Source: Mucilaginibacter gotjawali (GTDB lineage Bacteria; Bacteroidota; Bacteroidia; Sphingobacteriales; Sphingobacteriaceae). From it: a stretch of 64,000 nt of DNA. Under the pieces are notes generated by a model that saw nothing but the letters and a program-made list of their open reading frames with translations, was not told the origin of the DNA and searched no databases. Position 1 is the first letter of the stretch, and each line of letters starts with the position of its first letter. A program made the translations under genes and the position numbers. This document shows positions 43,182 through 51,463 of the stretch, piece by piece. The DNA lies in NCBI RefSeq assembly GCF_002355435.1, contig NZ_AP017313.1:1178001-1242000 (forward strand), in the 5' to 3' direction.

Positions 43182-44387
43182 CTATTTCGCTACCGCTTTC
43201 CTTACCGCATTTTGCGCCAATGCAGTTTGTGGAGCAAAGAAAGGCACGGGTTCGGTTTTGGCTTTGTTGCTGCGTTTGGAGCCTTCGGGACTGAAATCCG
43301 AGCGGATCTCGTTTTTTACCTCTTCGCGTGTTTTTTTAAGGCGAAGGTTTGCAGCTTCAAGCGCATCTTTGGCTTCGTTTAACAGTGCATTTTGCGCATG
43401 TAATTTTGCTTTGATGGATTGCAGTTTGTTTTGAACGTCCACCGGTTTTTTAGCAGCTTTAAACTTATCTGATGGTGCGCTGTCATCATCGTCATCCGCG
43501 TCAGGAACAGCATCAGGGTCAGCTGTTGGTGGGGTGATCTTTTGCACCTGGCCGCCCTGCACCGCTATTTTGCTGCCGCTTGCAGTGGTGTAACAATCGC
43601 TGGCTGCGGGGCTGCTCATGTCTTCGTCGTTGTAAACTTCGGTGCCTTCATCCAGTTCGCCGGCGTGGTGCAGTGTGCCTTTGTCCGTAATGGTTTGTTT
43701 GTTTACTACCTTCTTAAAGAAGTTCATAATCTTATCCAAAACCGACGTGGTTTTTTCGATAAGTTCTTTGTTTTCGATGTTCATGTTGCTTTTTTTGGTT
43801 AAGATTTTGTTGATATAGCGCTGGTAAAATACCGGTGCCGTGTTTACATAGTTTTTAATGAGTGCGCTGTTTGTAATGTCGGCGCTGTAGTCTTCTACCT
43901 GGTCAATAAAACCCAGGTCGAGCGCCTGGTCGGCAGATAACCAGGTGACGGCGTTGATTAAGCTATTGATAGTAACGCCGTCCAACCCGGTTTTGTCCAT
44001 ATAGATCTGCGCCAAACGCGCCTGCACTATATTCAACATCTGCACATCTTTTAAAAGTTCATCGGCATTGCCGCCGGTACCCACCATCGGCTTGTGGATC
44101 ATCAGCAATGCATATTTGCTCATCACCACCTGTTGGCCGCCCATGGCCACAATAGAAGCCGCCGAAGCAGCCAACGCATCGATATAAGTGATCACATTGC
44201 CATTGTATTTTTTAAGCAGATCATAAATGGCGATGGCATCAAAAGCGCTGCCGCCAACCGAGCTGATATGCACTTCCACATCCTGACCGGCTGCCGCTTC
44301 CAATTGCGATTGCACGTAGGTTGATGATAAGGTACCGGAGCCGATGCAATCGGTATCTGTGTCGTATAGGTATATTTTGTAGGTCAT
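43182..44387 (-). CDS. ClpP-type prohead protease fused to a scaffold-like tail
   Basis: 401 residues from ATG 44387 (MTYKIYLYDTDTDC); the longer frame upstream is only a junction repeat. Residues 1-200 are a ClpP/SppA-type S14 fold with VHISSVGGSAFDAIAIYD, catalytic Ser75 in ALAASAASIVAMGG and His98 in LLMIHKP. Residues about 205-401 are acidic then basic coiled coil (VQNKLQSIKAKLHAQNALL) ending NAVRKAVAK, typical of a fused scaffolding domain that is cleaved during maturation. It precedes the capsid gene. Confidence 0.85.
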   Translation of the reverse strand: MTYKIYLYDTDTDCIGSGTLSSTYVQSQLEAAAGQDVEVHISSVGGSAFDAIAIYDLLKKYNGNVITYIDALAASAASIVAMGGQQVVMSKYALLMIHKPMVGTGGNADELLKDVQMLNIVQARLAQIYMDKTGLDGVTINSLINAVTWLSADQALDLGFIDQVEDYSADITNSALIKNYVNTAPVFYQRYINKILTKKSNMNIENKELIEKTTSVLDKIMNFFKKVVNKQTITDKGTLHHAGELDEGTEVYNDEDMSSPAASDCYTTASGSKIAVQGGQVQKITPPTADPDAVPDADDDDDSAPSDKFKAAKKPVDVQNKLQSIKAKLHAQNALLNEAKDALEAANLRLKKTREEVKNEIRSDFSPEGSKRSNKAKTEPVPFFAPQTALAQNAVRKAVAK

Positions 44388-44397
44388 GTGTTTTATT

Positions 44398-44460
44398 TTT
44401 AGTCGGGAAAGTCCGAAAAGTCGGGAAAGTCCGAAAGACAAAGTAGTTTCGTTTTTGGAG
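44398..44460. repeat. Short tandem repeat upstream of the protease
   Basis: Repeats of a CGGGAAAGTCCGAAA word. The same word occurs at 57000-57045, 61033-61068 and 63360-63425, so it is a dispersed simple repeat of the genome. Confidence 0.7.
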
Positions 44461-44514
44461 TCCAATGGAAACAATCAGGCTAAATGTTTAATATGCTGAT
44501 TGGCATAATTTAAA

Positions 44515-45205
44515 GATCAGAACAATATTTGTCTGAACCTGGATTGAACTGATTTTTATGATGTAGTTGATGATTGATTGATATTATCAACTGATTAAAA
44601 CAAAGGTCGGAACAATATTTCAAATAAGTGCTGACACTGTTTTGTCAGTACTTTTGTCTGGACATGACTTTTAAGATTTTAACAATTTACATGATTCTGA
44701 TTTTGAACTGAAGCGTTATGAACCTATAATTGGCTAAATCCTGATAATCCATTCAATCATAAAAATCGTGTTCAGACAACGGATTAAAACAAAGGTCGGA
44801 ACAATATTTCAAATAAGTGCTGACACTGTTTTGTCAGTACTTTTGTCTGAACATGATTTTTAGGATTTTAACGATTGATATGATTTTGAGTTGAAGCGTC
44901 CACTGGCTAAATCTTGATAATCCATTCACTCTTAAAAATCGTGTTCAGGCAACTGATTAAAACAAAGGTCGGAACAATATTTCAAATAAGTGCTGACACT
45001 GTTTTGTCAGTACTTTTGTCTGAACATGATTTTTAGGATTTTAACGATTGATATGATTTTGAGTTGAAGCGTCCACTGGCTAAATCTTGATAATCCATTC
45101 ACTCTTAAAAATCGTGTTCAGACAACTGATTAAAACAAAGGTCAGAACAATATTTCAAATAAGTGCTGACACTGTTTTGTCAGTACTTATTTTGTTCGGA
45201 ACCGG
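44515..45205. repeat. Tandem 173-bp repeat array with internal hairpins
   Basis: Units begin at about 44591, 44780, 44953 and 45126 (spacings 189, 173 and 173 bp); the last is partial, and a worn half unit lies at 44515-44540. Units two and three are nearly identical. Each contains a stem AAGTGCTGACA/TGTCAGTACTT around a short loop, preceded by GGTCGGAACAATATTTC. There is no coding capacity. It fills the gap between the signal peptidase gene and the protease gene. Confidence 0.92.
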
Positions 45206-45329
45206 TAATGCTAAAGCCAGTGTTGCTTAGTTTACACTTCTTCTTAAATCCCTCCCCTGTTGGAGAAGGATCTGAAGAAGCTAACTAAACTAAACTAAAA
45301 CTATTTTTATATACTATTTGGTTCTTTTG

Positions 45330-46427
45330 TTAATTGATCGGTTTAAAGATGCGGCTCCAGCGGATCTTGTGGAAGAAATCCTGGGTAGAGTCGATACTCA
45401 TCACAGTAATGATGGCTTTGCCGATGATATGATCTTCGGGTACATAGCCCCAAAAACGTGAGTCTAAGGAATCGTGGCGGTTGTCGCCCATCATCCAGTA
45501 GTAATTCATTTTAAAGGTATAACTGCCGGCTTTTTTACCGTTGATCATAATAGTTTTGCCGGTGGTATCTACCTTATTGTGTTCGTACACTTCAATAGCG
45601 CGCCGATAAAGTGCAAGCGTCGAATCATTAAGGGTTACAGTCCAGCCTTTTTTTGGCAATTTCAACGGGCCGAAGTTGTCGATATTCCATTTAAAACGGG
45701 CATTATGCGGAAATACCTGCGGATCTGCCTGCCCTGCAGGTTGCAATTCTTTAACCACGCTCTTAACATTCGAAAAGCTTTTGATAGCTGCCACATTTTG
45801 CGTAGGAATCAACATTTCGTAAGTGTTAGCTACCAGGCCGTTATTTGCTGTAACACCAAGGTCCTGTAGTGTTTGTGGGTTTATATCGCGCCCGTCGGTA
45901 GTAACTGTATAATTGGTTTGTGCCATTGGTGCATTTGGTGCCGCTTTGCCATTGATGAATACTTGCGCATCTACTATGGAAAGGACGTCGCCGGGGGCCG
46001 CCTGGCAACGTTTAATCAAAGTTGTTCGTTGGTCTACAGGGATATTTTGATCTGCTTCCTCTGGCTTATTAAACACTACGATATCGCTCTTTTTCGGATC
46101 AGTAAAGCCCGGCAAACGCAAATAAGGCAGCTGGATAGCGTCCCAATAGGTTTTAATACCAAACATAATGGGTTCGGTAAAAGGGATGGATAAAAGGGTA
46201 TTTGGCATACGTGCGCCATAACTGCATTTGCTTACAAAAAGGTAGTCGCCGGTTAATTCTGTACCCTCCATTGATCCGGACGGGATTGCATAGGCTGAAA
46301 ACAATAAACCACGGATAATAGTAGCTGCTACCACTGCAAAAACAATAGCATCCAGCCATTCGCGGGCTTTGGTCTTTTTGGGTTTTGGCTTGGTTGAATC
46401 TTTTTTCTGCAGAAATTTCCAGTTCAT
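45330..46427 (-). CDS. lepB: Signal peptidase I, Bacteroidota type
   Basis: 365 residues. One membrane helix (AIVFAVVAATIIRGLLF) is followed by box B with the catalytic Ser52 (PSGSMEGTEL), box D with the general base Lys139 (TLIKRCQAAPGD) and box E (GDNRHDSLDSRFWGYVP). A large insertion between boxes D and E is normal for this phylum. All active-site residues are intact, so it should cleave signal peptides at the inner membrane. Its location inside a phage structural cluster is odd: no phage role is known for it. Confidence 0.93.
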   Translation of the reverse strand: MNWKFLQKKDSTKPKPKKTKAREWLDAIVFAVVAATIIRGLLFSAYAIPSGSMEGTELTGDYLFVSKCSYGARMPNTLLSIPFTEPIMFGIKTYWDAIQLPYLRLPGFTDPKKSDIVVFNKPEEADQNIPVDQRTTLIKRCQAAPGDVLSIVDAQVFINGKAAPNAPMAQTNYTVTTDGRDINPQTLQDLGVTANNGLVANTYEMLIPTQNVAAIKSFSNVKSVVKELQPAGQADPQVFPHNARFKWNIDNFGPLKLPKKGWTVTLNDSTLALYRRAIEVYEHNKVDTTGKTIMINGKKAGSYTFKMNYYWMMGDNRHDSLDSRFWGYVPEDHIIGKAIITVMSIDSTQDFFHKIRWSRIFKPIN

Positions 46428-46590
46428 GATAAACGGTGTTTATCATTTAGATAGCTGGTGGGTGGTATTTGTTACAGGAAAATAAGCTTTTTTGCCCTTT
46501 GTAGATTAAATGGAGCTCACAGTTAAACTGCTTAAAGCTCAATTTATCCTCTTTTTGAGCTTAAAAGTAAAGCTGTTGAGCTCAAATTAG

Positions 46591-46827
46591 TTATTCCCCC
46601 TCCTCAAAACTATTCAACGCCCGCCAGATGGTGCGCTCGTCTTTCCTGAATTTAATTTCAGCCTCCATTACCGCCTGGCGTTTGTTCAAGCCGCGGGTTT
46701 TTCGCTGTGCCTCAATCCAAAGGTAAATTTCGCGGTATATGAAAATTTTTGTGGTGATAAACCCAGCCTTGTACATAGCCGAGAATACCCCATCATCAAA
46801 TAGTGTGTTGGCAATTTTGATGTTCAT
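46591..46827 (-). CDS. Small hypothetical phage protein
   Basis: 78 residues. MNIKIANTLFDDGVFSAMYK leads into a helical, charged C-terminus (RKTRGLNKRQAVMEAEIKF, DERTIWRALNSFE) that could be a helix-turn-helix. It lies between the tape measure and signal peptidase genes and is flanked by word repeats. No family recognised. Confidence 0.5.
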   Translation of the reverse strand: MNIKIANTLFDDGVFSAMYKAGFITTKIFIYREIYLWIEAQRKTRGLNKRQAVMEAEIKFRKDERTIWRALNSFEEGE

Positions 46828-46911
46828 GTATAGTTGATTGCGTTGGATTAAGTTGATTGGGTGACTAGTTGTTTTTAGAAGATCCGTACCTTTCAGCTTT
46901 TGCCTTTCACC

Positions 46912-49677
46912 TTACAGATTCACCCTGTTAATGGTTTGTGCCAAAATGTTTTGTTGATTGTTGATATCCTTCACGTCTACATAAACAGGCGGGAAGTTGT
47001 TGATCATCTGGTAGGCAATGGAGTTGGCCAGGTTCTTCTGATCGTGCACGGGCTGGTTGTAATAACGGTTGGCATCGCCGCCATCGGTAAATATACCGCC
47101 TACGGCATAGCCGCGCCCCGGATTTGCCATGGAGAAATCCCTGCCGCCAAAGCCAACGTTTATAGCGCTTACCAAGTTGCGCGCCCAGGGTACCTGCATG
47201 GCCTCTGATACAACAATTCCCTCGCCCGACCGCAGATAGGCGTTGGTGTTATCAGTTCTGCTGTATCCTGGCAAAATCCCGCCGCGCCCGTCTGAAGTAT
47301 AGTGTACGCCACCTGTTGCGTAAGCCGGTGGTTTTTGTGCTGCTATGGTGGCTACCTGTATGGCTGTCTCGGCTATGATGCCGGGTATTACAAACGCACC
47401 GAGTACGCCTGTTTGCGAGGTGACCTTTGTAATTGCCAATGCCCCGTTAATAACCGCCTGTGCAATTGATGCTTCCTGCTCTTCTTTAAATGCCTTAACT
47501 TTTACCTGGGCCTCTTTTTGTTTGTATTTCTGTTCAATAGCCAGTTTTTGGGTTGATGTTAAACTGGTATTACTCAATTCGGCGGCTTTGTCCTGTTCAA
47601 GGCCTGTAATTTTGGCTTCACTGGCGTGTTTTATGGTGCCTTTTATCAAGTTAAAAGCGGCATCGGCGGCTTCTTTTTCTACTTTCTCTTCAAAAGCCTT
47701 CAATTCTTCAGCCTGTTTTTTGGCCTTGTCCGCTTTTTCCTTTGCTGCTTTATCGTCTATTTCCTTTAGTGCTTTATTGCGCTCATTTTCTAACTCCTTT
47801 ATTTTTTCATTGTTTCCTTGTGCCTGTTCAATCTCAAACTGGTATTTATCTGTTATTAGTTTTTTTTCGGCAGTTAGCTTTGCTTCCGGATCCACTGCAC
47901 CGTCGGCCGATTCCTGATCGGCCTTTACCAGTTTATCCTGTGCTTCCTGGTCGGTAATTTTTTTAAGTGCATCCTTTGTTTGCTGTTCAATGCCTATTTT
48001 TTTCTTGCCATTTATCTCCACAAGTTCAGTAACGGCATCCAAGCGGCTTTTTAATACCGAAACATCTGCATAAGGGATTAAAAGTAAAGTATCAGCCAGT
48101 TCAGCCGCAAGTTTTTTCTGCTGATCGCTGAGCTCATCAGTGCTTTTTTTGAGCTGCTGCAGTTTTTCGGTCTGTTCAAGGTTCAACTCGGCAATTTGCT
48201 TTGCCGATCCTTCCCGCATCCCTTTTATCGTTAATTCGGCCAGTTCATTTTGGGCCTGCTGGGTTTTCTCTTTATCCAGCTCATTATATTTATTGATGAT
48301 GGCAGCCATGTTGGCCTGGTGCTCGCCCTTTAGCTGTTTGCTTACATCGTCAAATTCCTTTTGTGTTATTTGTTTATTTTTTAAAAAGTTTTTTAGTTTG
48401 GTAAGTTCATCCTGGTAATGATTGTTTTCTACGGCAGCCTCACTTCCGTAAGCCTCGAATGTGGTTTGCATCTGGCGCATCAACGAAGCTTTACGCATTT
48501 CTTCGGCTTGGGTAAGCAGTGATAGCTGTTTTTTTACTGTTTCACCACTACCCTTAACAAGTTGTTTGTTAGTTGTTGACGCCACCCCCAAAACTTTCGC
48601 GCCATTCTGTTCGGTGTCGCCAATTACTTTTTTTGCCAACGCCTCATTTTGCCTGTTTAATAAATTTGAGTCGGTTTTTAAATCGCCAATTGATTTTTTA
48701 GTTGCCTTAACCATATCGCGGATCCCTGCGAGTTTTTCAGAAAGACTTGCCTCTTCGGAGTCGACCATTCCAAACCCTCCCGCGCCAATTGCCTGGTTTT
48801 TCATATAGTCGTCGTATTCTTTTTGAGCAGCTTTAAGTTGTTTGGTGTATTGAGTAAGGTCTCCGTTTAGTTTTTCAAGATTACTGTCGTTGCCTAACGA
48901 TCTTACCTGATTTTTGGTAATTATTTCTTCCGCGGCCTTTGCCCGGGCTGTTGCTATAATAGCTTTCGTCAGGTCGTCATAGCTTTTGGTAGCTTTTCCG
49001 TTTAATATAGCTTCAGATGACATGTTTCCAAAATAGTCAGGATATTGGCTCTGCAATTCAGATACAATTTTCTTCCGTTCTTCTAATTTAACATTATGGT
49101 CCTGGCTTGCCTTGTAAAGCAGGTTTAAGTGTACCAGTTCCTGCTGTGCGTCATTGGTGCCCTGCGCCATTGTCTGATTTACGGCATCCTGTACAATTTT
49201 ATTGTCTTTTAGTGTTTTATTCAACGCTGTTAATGTCGTATCAGCTTTAAACCACCCGCTAACCACATCTATAATTTCCGGTAAAAAAGTAGTAAGAATT
49301 GCCAGGCCGCCGGTTAACGCCGCCATTAGCCCCTCGGCAGCAGCTTCCGCACCCCAAATAGCTGTTTTTACAGTTTTAAGCACACCTTCCCAGTCGCCAA
49401 ATGAACTGATCAGCTCGGTAACATTACTTTTTACTTTTCCCCAGCCCGAACTCTGCTCCTTGTTCTGGCTGTTTAGTTTGTTGATAGAAGCAGTAAGTTT
49501 AGATATGTCTTTATCAAGCGAGGAAATACTTGATGAAATTCCCTGCAGGGGATTTGAAAGTCCATTTACAGAACTCCGCAAGCTATCAAATGCTGCCTTA
49601 TATTGATTGATTTGCTGCTGCCCATCGGTGTTTACTTCTACATCAATGGTGATTTTTTTGCTGATATCGTCGGCCAT
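46912..49677 (-). CDS. Tail tape measure protein
   Basis: 921 residues from ATG 49677 (MADDISKKITIDVEVNTDGQ); the longer frame adds no conserved sequence. Long coiled coils (residues about 40-110 and 210-720, rich in K, E, Q and A) surround a hydrophobic segment at about 120-165 (AAEGLMAALTGGLAILTTF) and another near 775 (TGVLGAFVIPGIIAETAIQV). The C-terminus is Gly-rich with ATGGVHYTSDGRGGILPGYS. The length would set a tail of roughly 130 nm if the usual 0.15 nm per residue holds. It implies a siphovirus-like long tail. Confidence 0.85.
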   Translation of the reverse strand: MADDISKKITIDVEVNTDGQQQINQYKAAFDSLRSSVNGLSNPLQGISSSISSLDKDISKLTASINKLNSQNKEQSSGWGKVKSNVTELISSFGDWEGVLKTVKTAIWGAEAAAEGLMAALTGGLAILTTFLPEIIDVVSGWFKADTTLTALNKTLKDNKIVQDAVNQTMAQGTNDAQQELVHLNLLYKASQDHNVKLEERKKIVSELQSQYPDYFGNMSSEAILNGKATKSYDDLTKAIIATARAKAAEEIITKNQVRSLGNDSNLEKLNGDLTQYTKQLKAAQKEYDDYMKNQAIGAGGFGMVDSEEASLSEKLAGIRDMVKATKKSIGDLKTDSNLLNRQNEALAKKVIGDTEQNGAKVLGVASTTNKQLVKGSGETVKKQLSLLTQAEEMRKASLMRQMQTTFEAYGSEAAVENNHYQDELTKLKNFLKNKQITQKEFDDVSKQLKGEHQANMAAIINKYNELDKEKTQQAQNELAELTIKGMREGSAKQIAELNLEQTEKLQQLKKSTDELSDQQKKLAAELADTLLLIPYADVSVLKSRLDAVTELVEINGKKKIGIEQQTKDALKKITDQEAQDKLVKADQESADGAVDPEAKLTAEKKLITDKYQFEIEQAQGNNEKIKELENERNKALKEIDDKAAKEKADKAKKQAEELKAFEEKVEKEAADAAFNLIKGTIKHASEAKITGLEQDKAAELSNTSLTSTQKLAIEQKYKQKEAQVKVKAFKEEQEASIAQAVINGALAITKVTSQTGVLGAFVIPGIIAETAIQVATIAAQKPPAYATGGVHYTSDGRGGILPGYSRTDNTNAYLRSGEGIVVSEAMQVPWARNLVSAINVGFGGRDFSMANPGRGYAVGGIFTDGGDANRYYNQPVHDQKNLANSIAYQMINNFPPVYVDVKDINNQQNILAQTINRVNL

Positions 49678-50024
49678 AATTTTGTTTGGATAATTTGAAT
49701 GTGTTTTAAGGAATTTATTTGCGGAAACCGTTGTTGCCAAAGCAATCGAACCAAAAGTTGATGTGGTTTGACATTAGAAATGGCTATGTGATTTCAGCGG
49801 TAGTGCAGGCGCGAGGCGGCCCGAATACAAAGATAGGCAATTATGTTTTATATTCCAATTGGCATAATATTTTTTAATCATGCTTCAGCGAAAGTTAATT
49901 TCTGTAATAAGCCTGAAGTTTTACCAGTTGTAAACTACAGCAGGTATCCCCGGTAAAAATATTTGCTAATTTTTTTGGCATTTTAAAAATATATTTTCAC
50001 CTTTAGCTCATTAAATCTTAACAA
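49678..50024. other. Intergenic stretch between tape measure and TPR lipoproteins
   Basis: About 350 bp between divergent starts. No frame is convincing. A+T-rich sequence near 49960-50010 should hold the promoter of the TPR genes, but no exact TAnnTTTG box was identified. Confidence 0.4.
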
Positions 50025-50711
50025 ATGAATAATCCTTATCTAAACATCATGAAAAAATCTTTTACTGTCGTTTTAATCCTTTTCACGCTTTATTCGTGCA
50101 AAAACAAGGATGCAGTTAACTACTTTAATGCCGGCGTGGCCAAAGCGCGTGAAAAAACAGATGTTGGTGATAGCACCGCGAATGAAGCCGCACGACAGGC
50201 AAAATATAAAGCCGTTTTGCATGATTTTGACCAGGCTATTGAAGCAGATAATAATTATATATTAGCTTATGAAAACAGGGCGATCGTAAAAAGAATACTG
50301 GGCGATTACTCAGGATGTATTGCCGATGCGGAAAAAGTCGCTTCCCTTGAACCGGATTCAGCTAACGTTTTTATTTTTATTGCCCGAACCAAATTGGAAC
50401 AACTTAAAGACATTAAAGGAGCAATAGCCGCATACACCCAGGCGATAAAAATTAACTCCAATAATCCTGAATATTATGCAATGCGCGCGATGGCAGAAGG
50501 GCAGTTAAATGATTATACCAGTGCAATAAACGATTATAGTCATGCTATAGCCATTTGCCCTCCGGGCAGTTCAAAAATCAAAAGTTTTTACCGCCGCCGG
50601 GGCGATGTAAAGCTTGATATGAATGATAAAACCGGTTGCCTGGATCTTGTAAAAGCATCATCCCTAGGTGACGCCGATGCACAGGAAATGATCAGCCTTC
50701 GGTGTAAATAA
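50025..50711 (+). CDS. TPR-repeat lipoprotein, first of a tandem pair
   Basis: 228 residues. A lipoprotein signal (MKKSFTVVLILFTLYSC) starts at residue 9; the ATG at 50025 is kept because it is conserved in the duplicate, where the inner start is GTG. Three to four TPR units follow (AVLHDFDQAIEADNNYILAY, GAIAAYTQAIKINSNNPEYY, SAINDYSHAIAIC). It is read against the phage genes around it and is probably a moron. TPR lipoproteins act as protein-binding scaffolds; the partner is unknown. Confidence 0.72.
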   Translation: MNNPYLNIMKKSFTVVLILFTLYSCKNKDAVNYFNAGVAKAREKTDVGDSTANEAARQAKYKAVLHDFDQAIEADNNYILAYENRAIVKRILGDYSGCIADAEKVASLEPDSANVFIFIARTKLEQLKDIKGAIAAYTQAIKINSNNPEYYAMRAMAEGQLNDYTSAINDYSHAIAICPPGSSKIKSFYRRRGDVKLDMNDKTGCLDLVKASSLGDADAQEMISLRCK

Positions 50712-50739
50712 GGATCTGTATGCCTTTAAATCTTAGCAA

Positions 50740-51417
50740 ATGAATATACCTAATCTAAACATCGTGAAAAAATCTTTAGCTATTCTTTTAATTCTTTTTA
50801 CCCTTTACTCGTGCAAAAACCATTCTGCTGTTGACTATTGCAATGCCGGCGAGAAAAAAATGCACGAAAAATCTGATGTTGGCGACGACGCCCTAAACAA
50901 GGCGAAATATAAAGTTGCCGTGCTGGATTTTGATACGGCGATTAACCTGGACAATAAATACGTTAAAGCGTATGCACTCAGGGCACTTGCAAAAAGTGCA
51001 CTTGGCGATCACGACGGCGCTATGGCTGATGCAGAAAAAATAACTTCGCTACATCCTGACTCTGCCTCGTCTTATATTTTTGTGGCGAACATCAGGCAAA
51101 ATGACTTTAAAGATTTTGAAGGCGCCATAAAAGCCTATGACCAGGCTATTAAGCTTCAGTCTGACATTCCAAGCATTTATGCTTTGCGCGGCCATGCTGA
51201 AAAGCAAACGAAGGACTATGCTGCCGCAATAAAAGACTACGACCACGCTATATCCATTTGTCCAACTGGGAATTCTTTAATGCCTTATTTATATAGCGGC
51301 CGTGGCCAGGTGAAGGTTGATATGAACGACAAAAGTGGTGCTTGCCTTGATTTTTCCAAAGCGGTGTCACTTGGTTATACAGGTGCTCAACAACTTATTG
51401 ATGACAATTGCAAGTAA
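50740..51417 (+). CDS. TPR-repeat lipoprotein, second of a tandem pair
   Basis: 225 residues, clearly a duplicate of the gene 28 bp upstream: same signal (LLILFTLYSC then KNH), same order of TPR units (VAVLDFDTAINLDNKYVKAY, GAIKAYDQAIKLQSDIPSIY, AAIKDYDHAISICPTG) and the same upstream sequence around the start. Divergence is spread along the protein, so the duplication is not very recent. Confidence 0.72.
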   Translation: MNIPNLNIVKKSLAILLILFTLYSCKNHSAVDYCNAGEKKMHEKSDVGDDALNKAKYKVAVLDFDTAINLDNKYVKAYALRALAKSALGDHDGAMADAEKITSLHPDSASSYIFVANIRQNDFKDFEGAIKAYDQAIKLQSDIPSIYALRGHAEKQTKDYAAAIKDYDHAISICPTGNSLMPYLYSGRGQVKVDMNDKSGACLDFSKAVSLGYTGAQQLIDDNCK

Positions 51418-51463
51418 TATAAGGTGTAACGTTTAGCCTGATCGGAGCAATAGCAATTAGTGC

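Noticed and set aside
44388..44474. N-terminal extension of the prohead protease (MFPLDSKNETTLSFGLSRLF)
   Set aside because: It is encoded by the GACTTTCC word repeat and lacks conservation; ATG 44387 starts the ClpP fold.
44515..45205. CRISPR array
   Set aside because: Units are 173-189 bp with no short repeat/unique spacer alternation and no cas genes nearby.
47345..49606. Plus-strand frames within the tape measure gene
   Set aside because: Ser/Phe-rich shadows of coiled-coil codons; no start context or homology.
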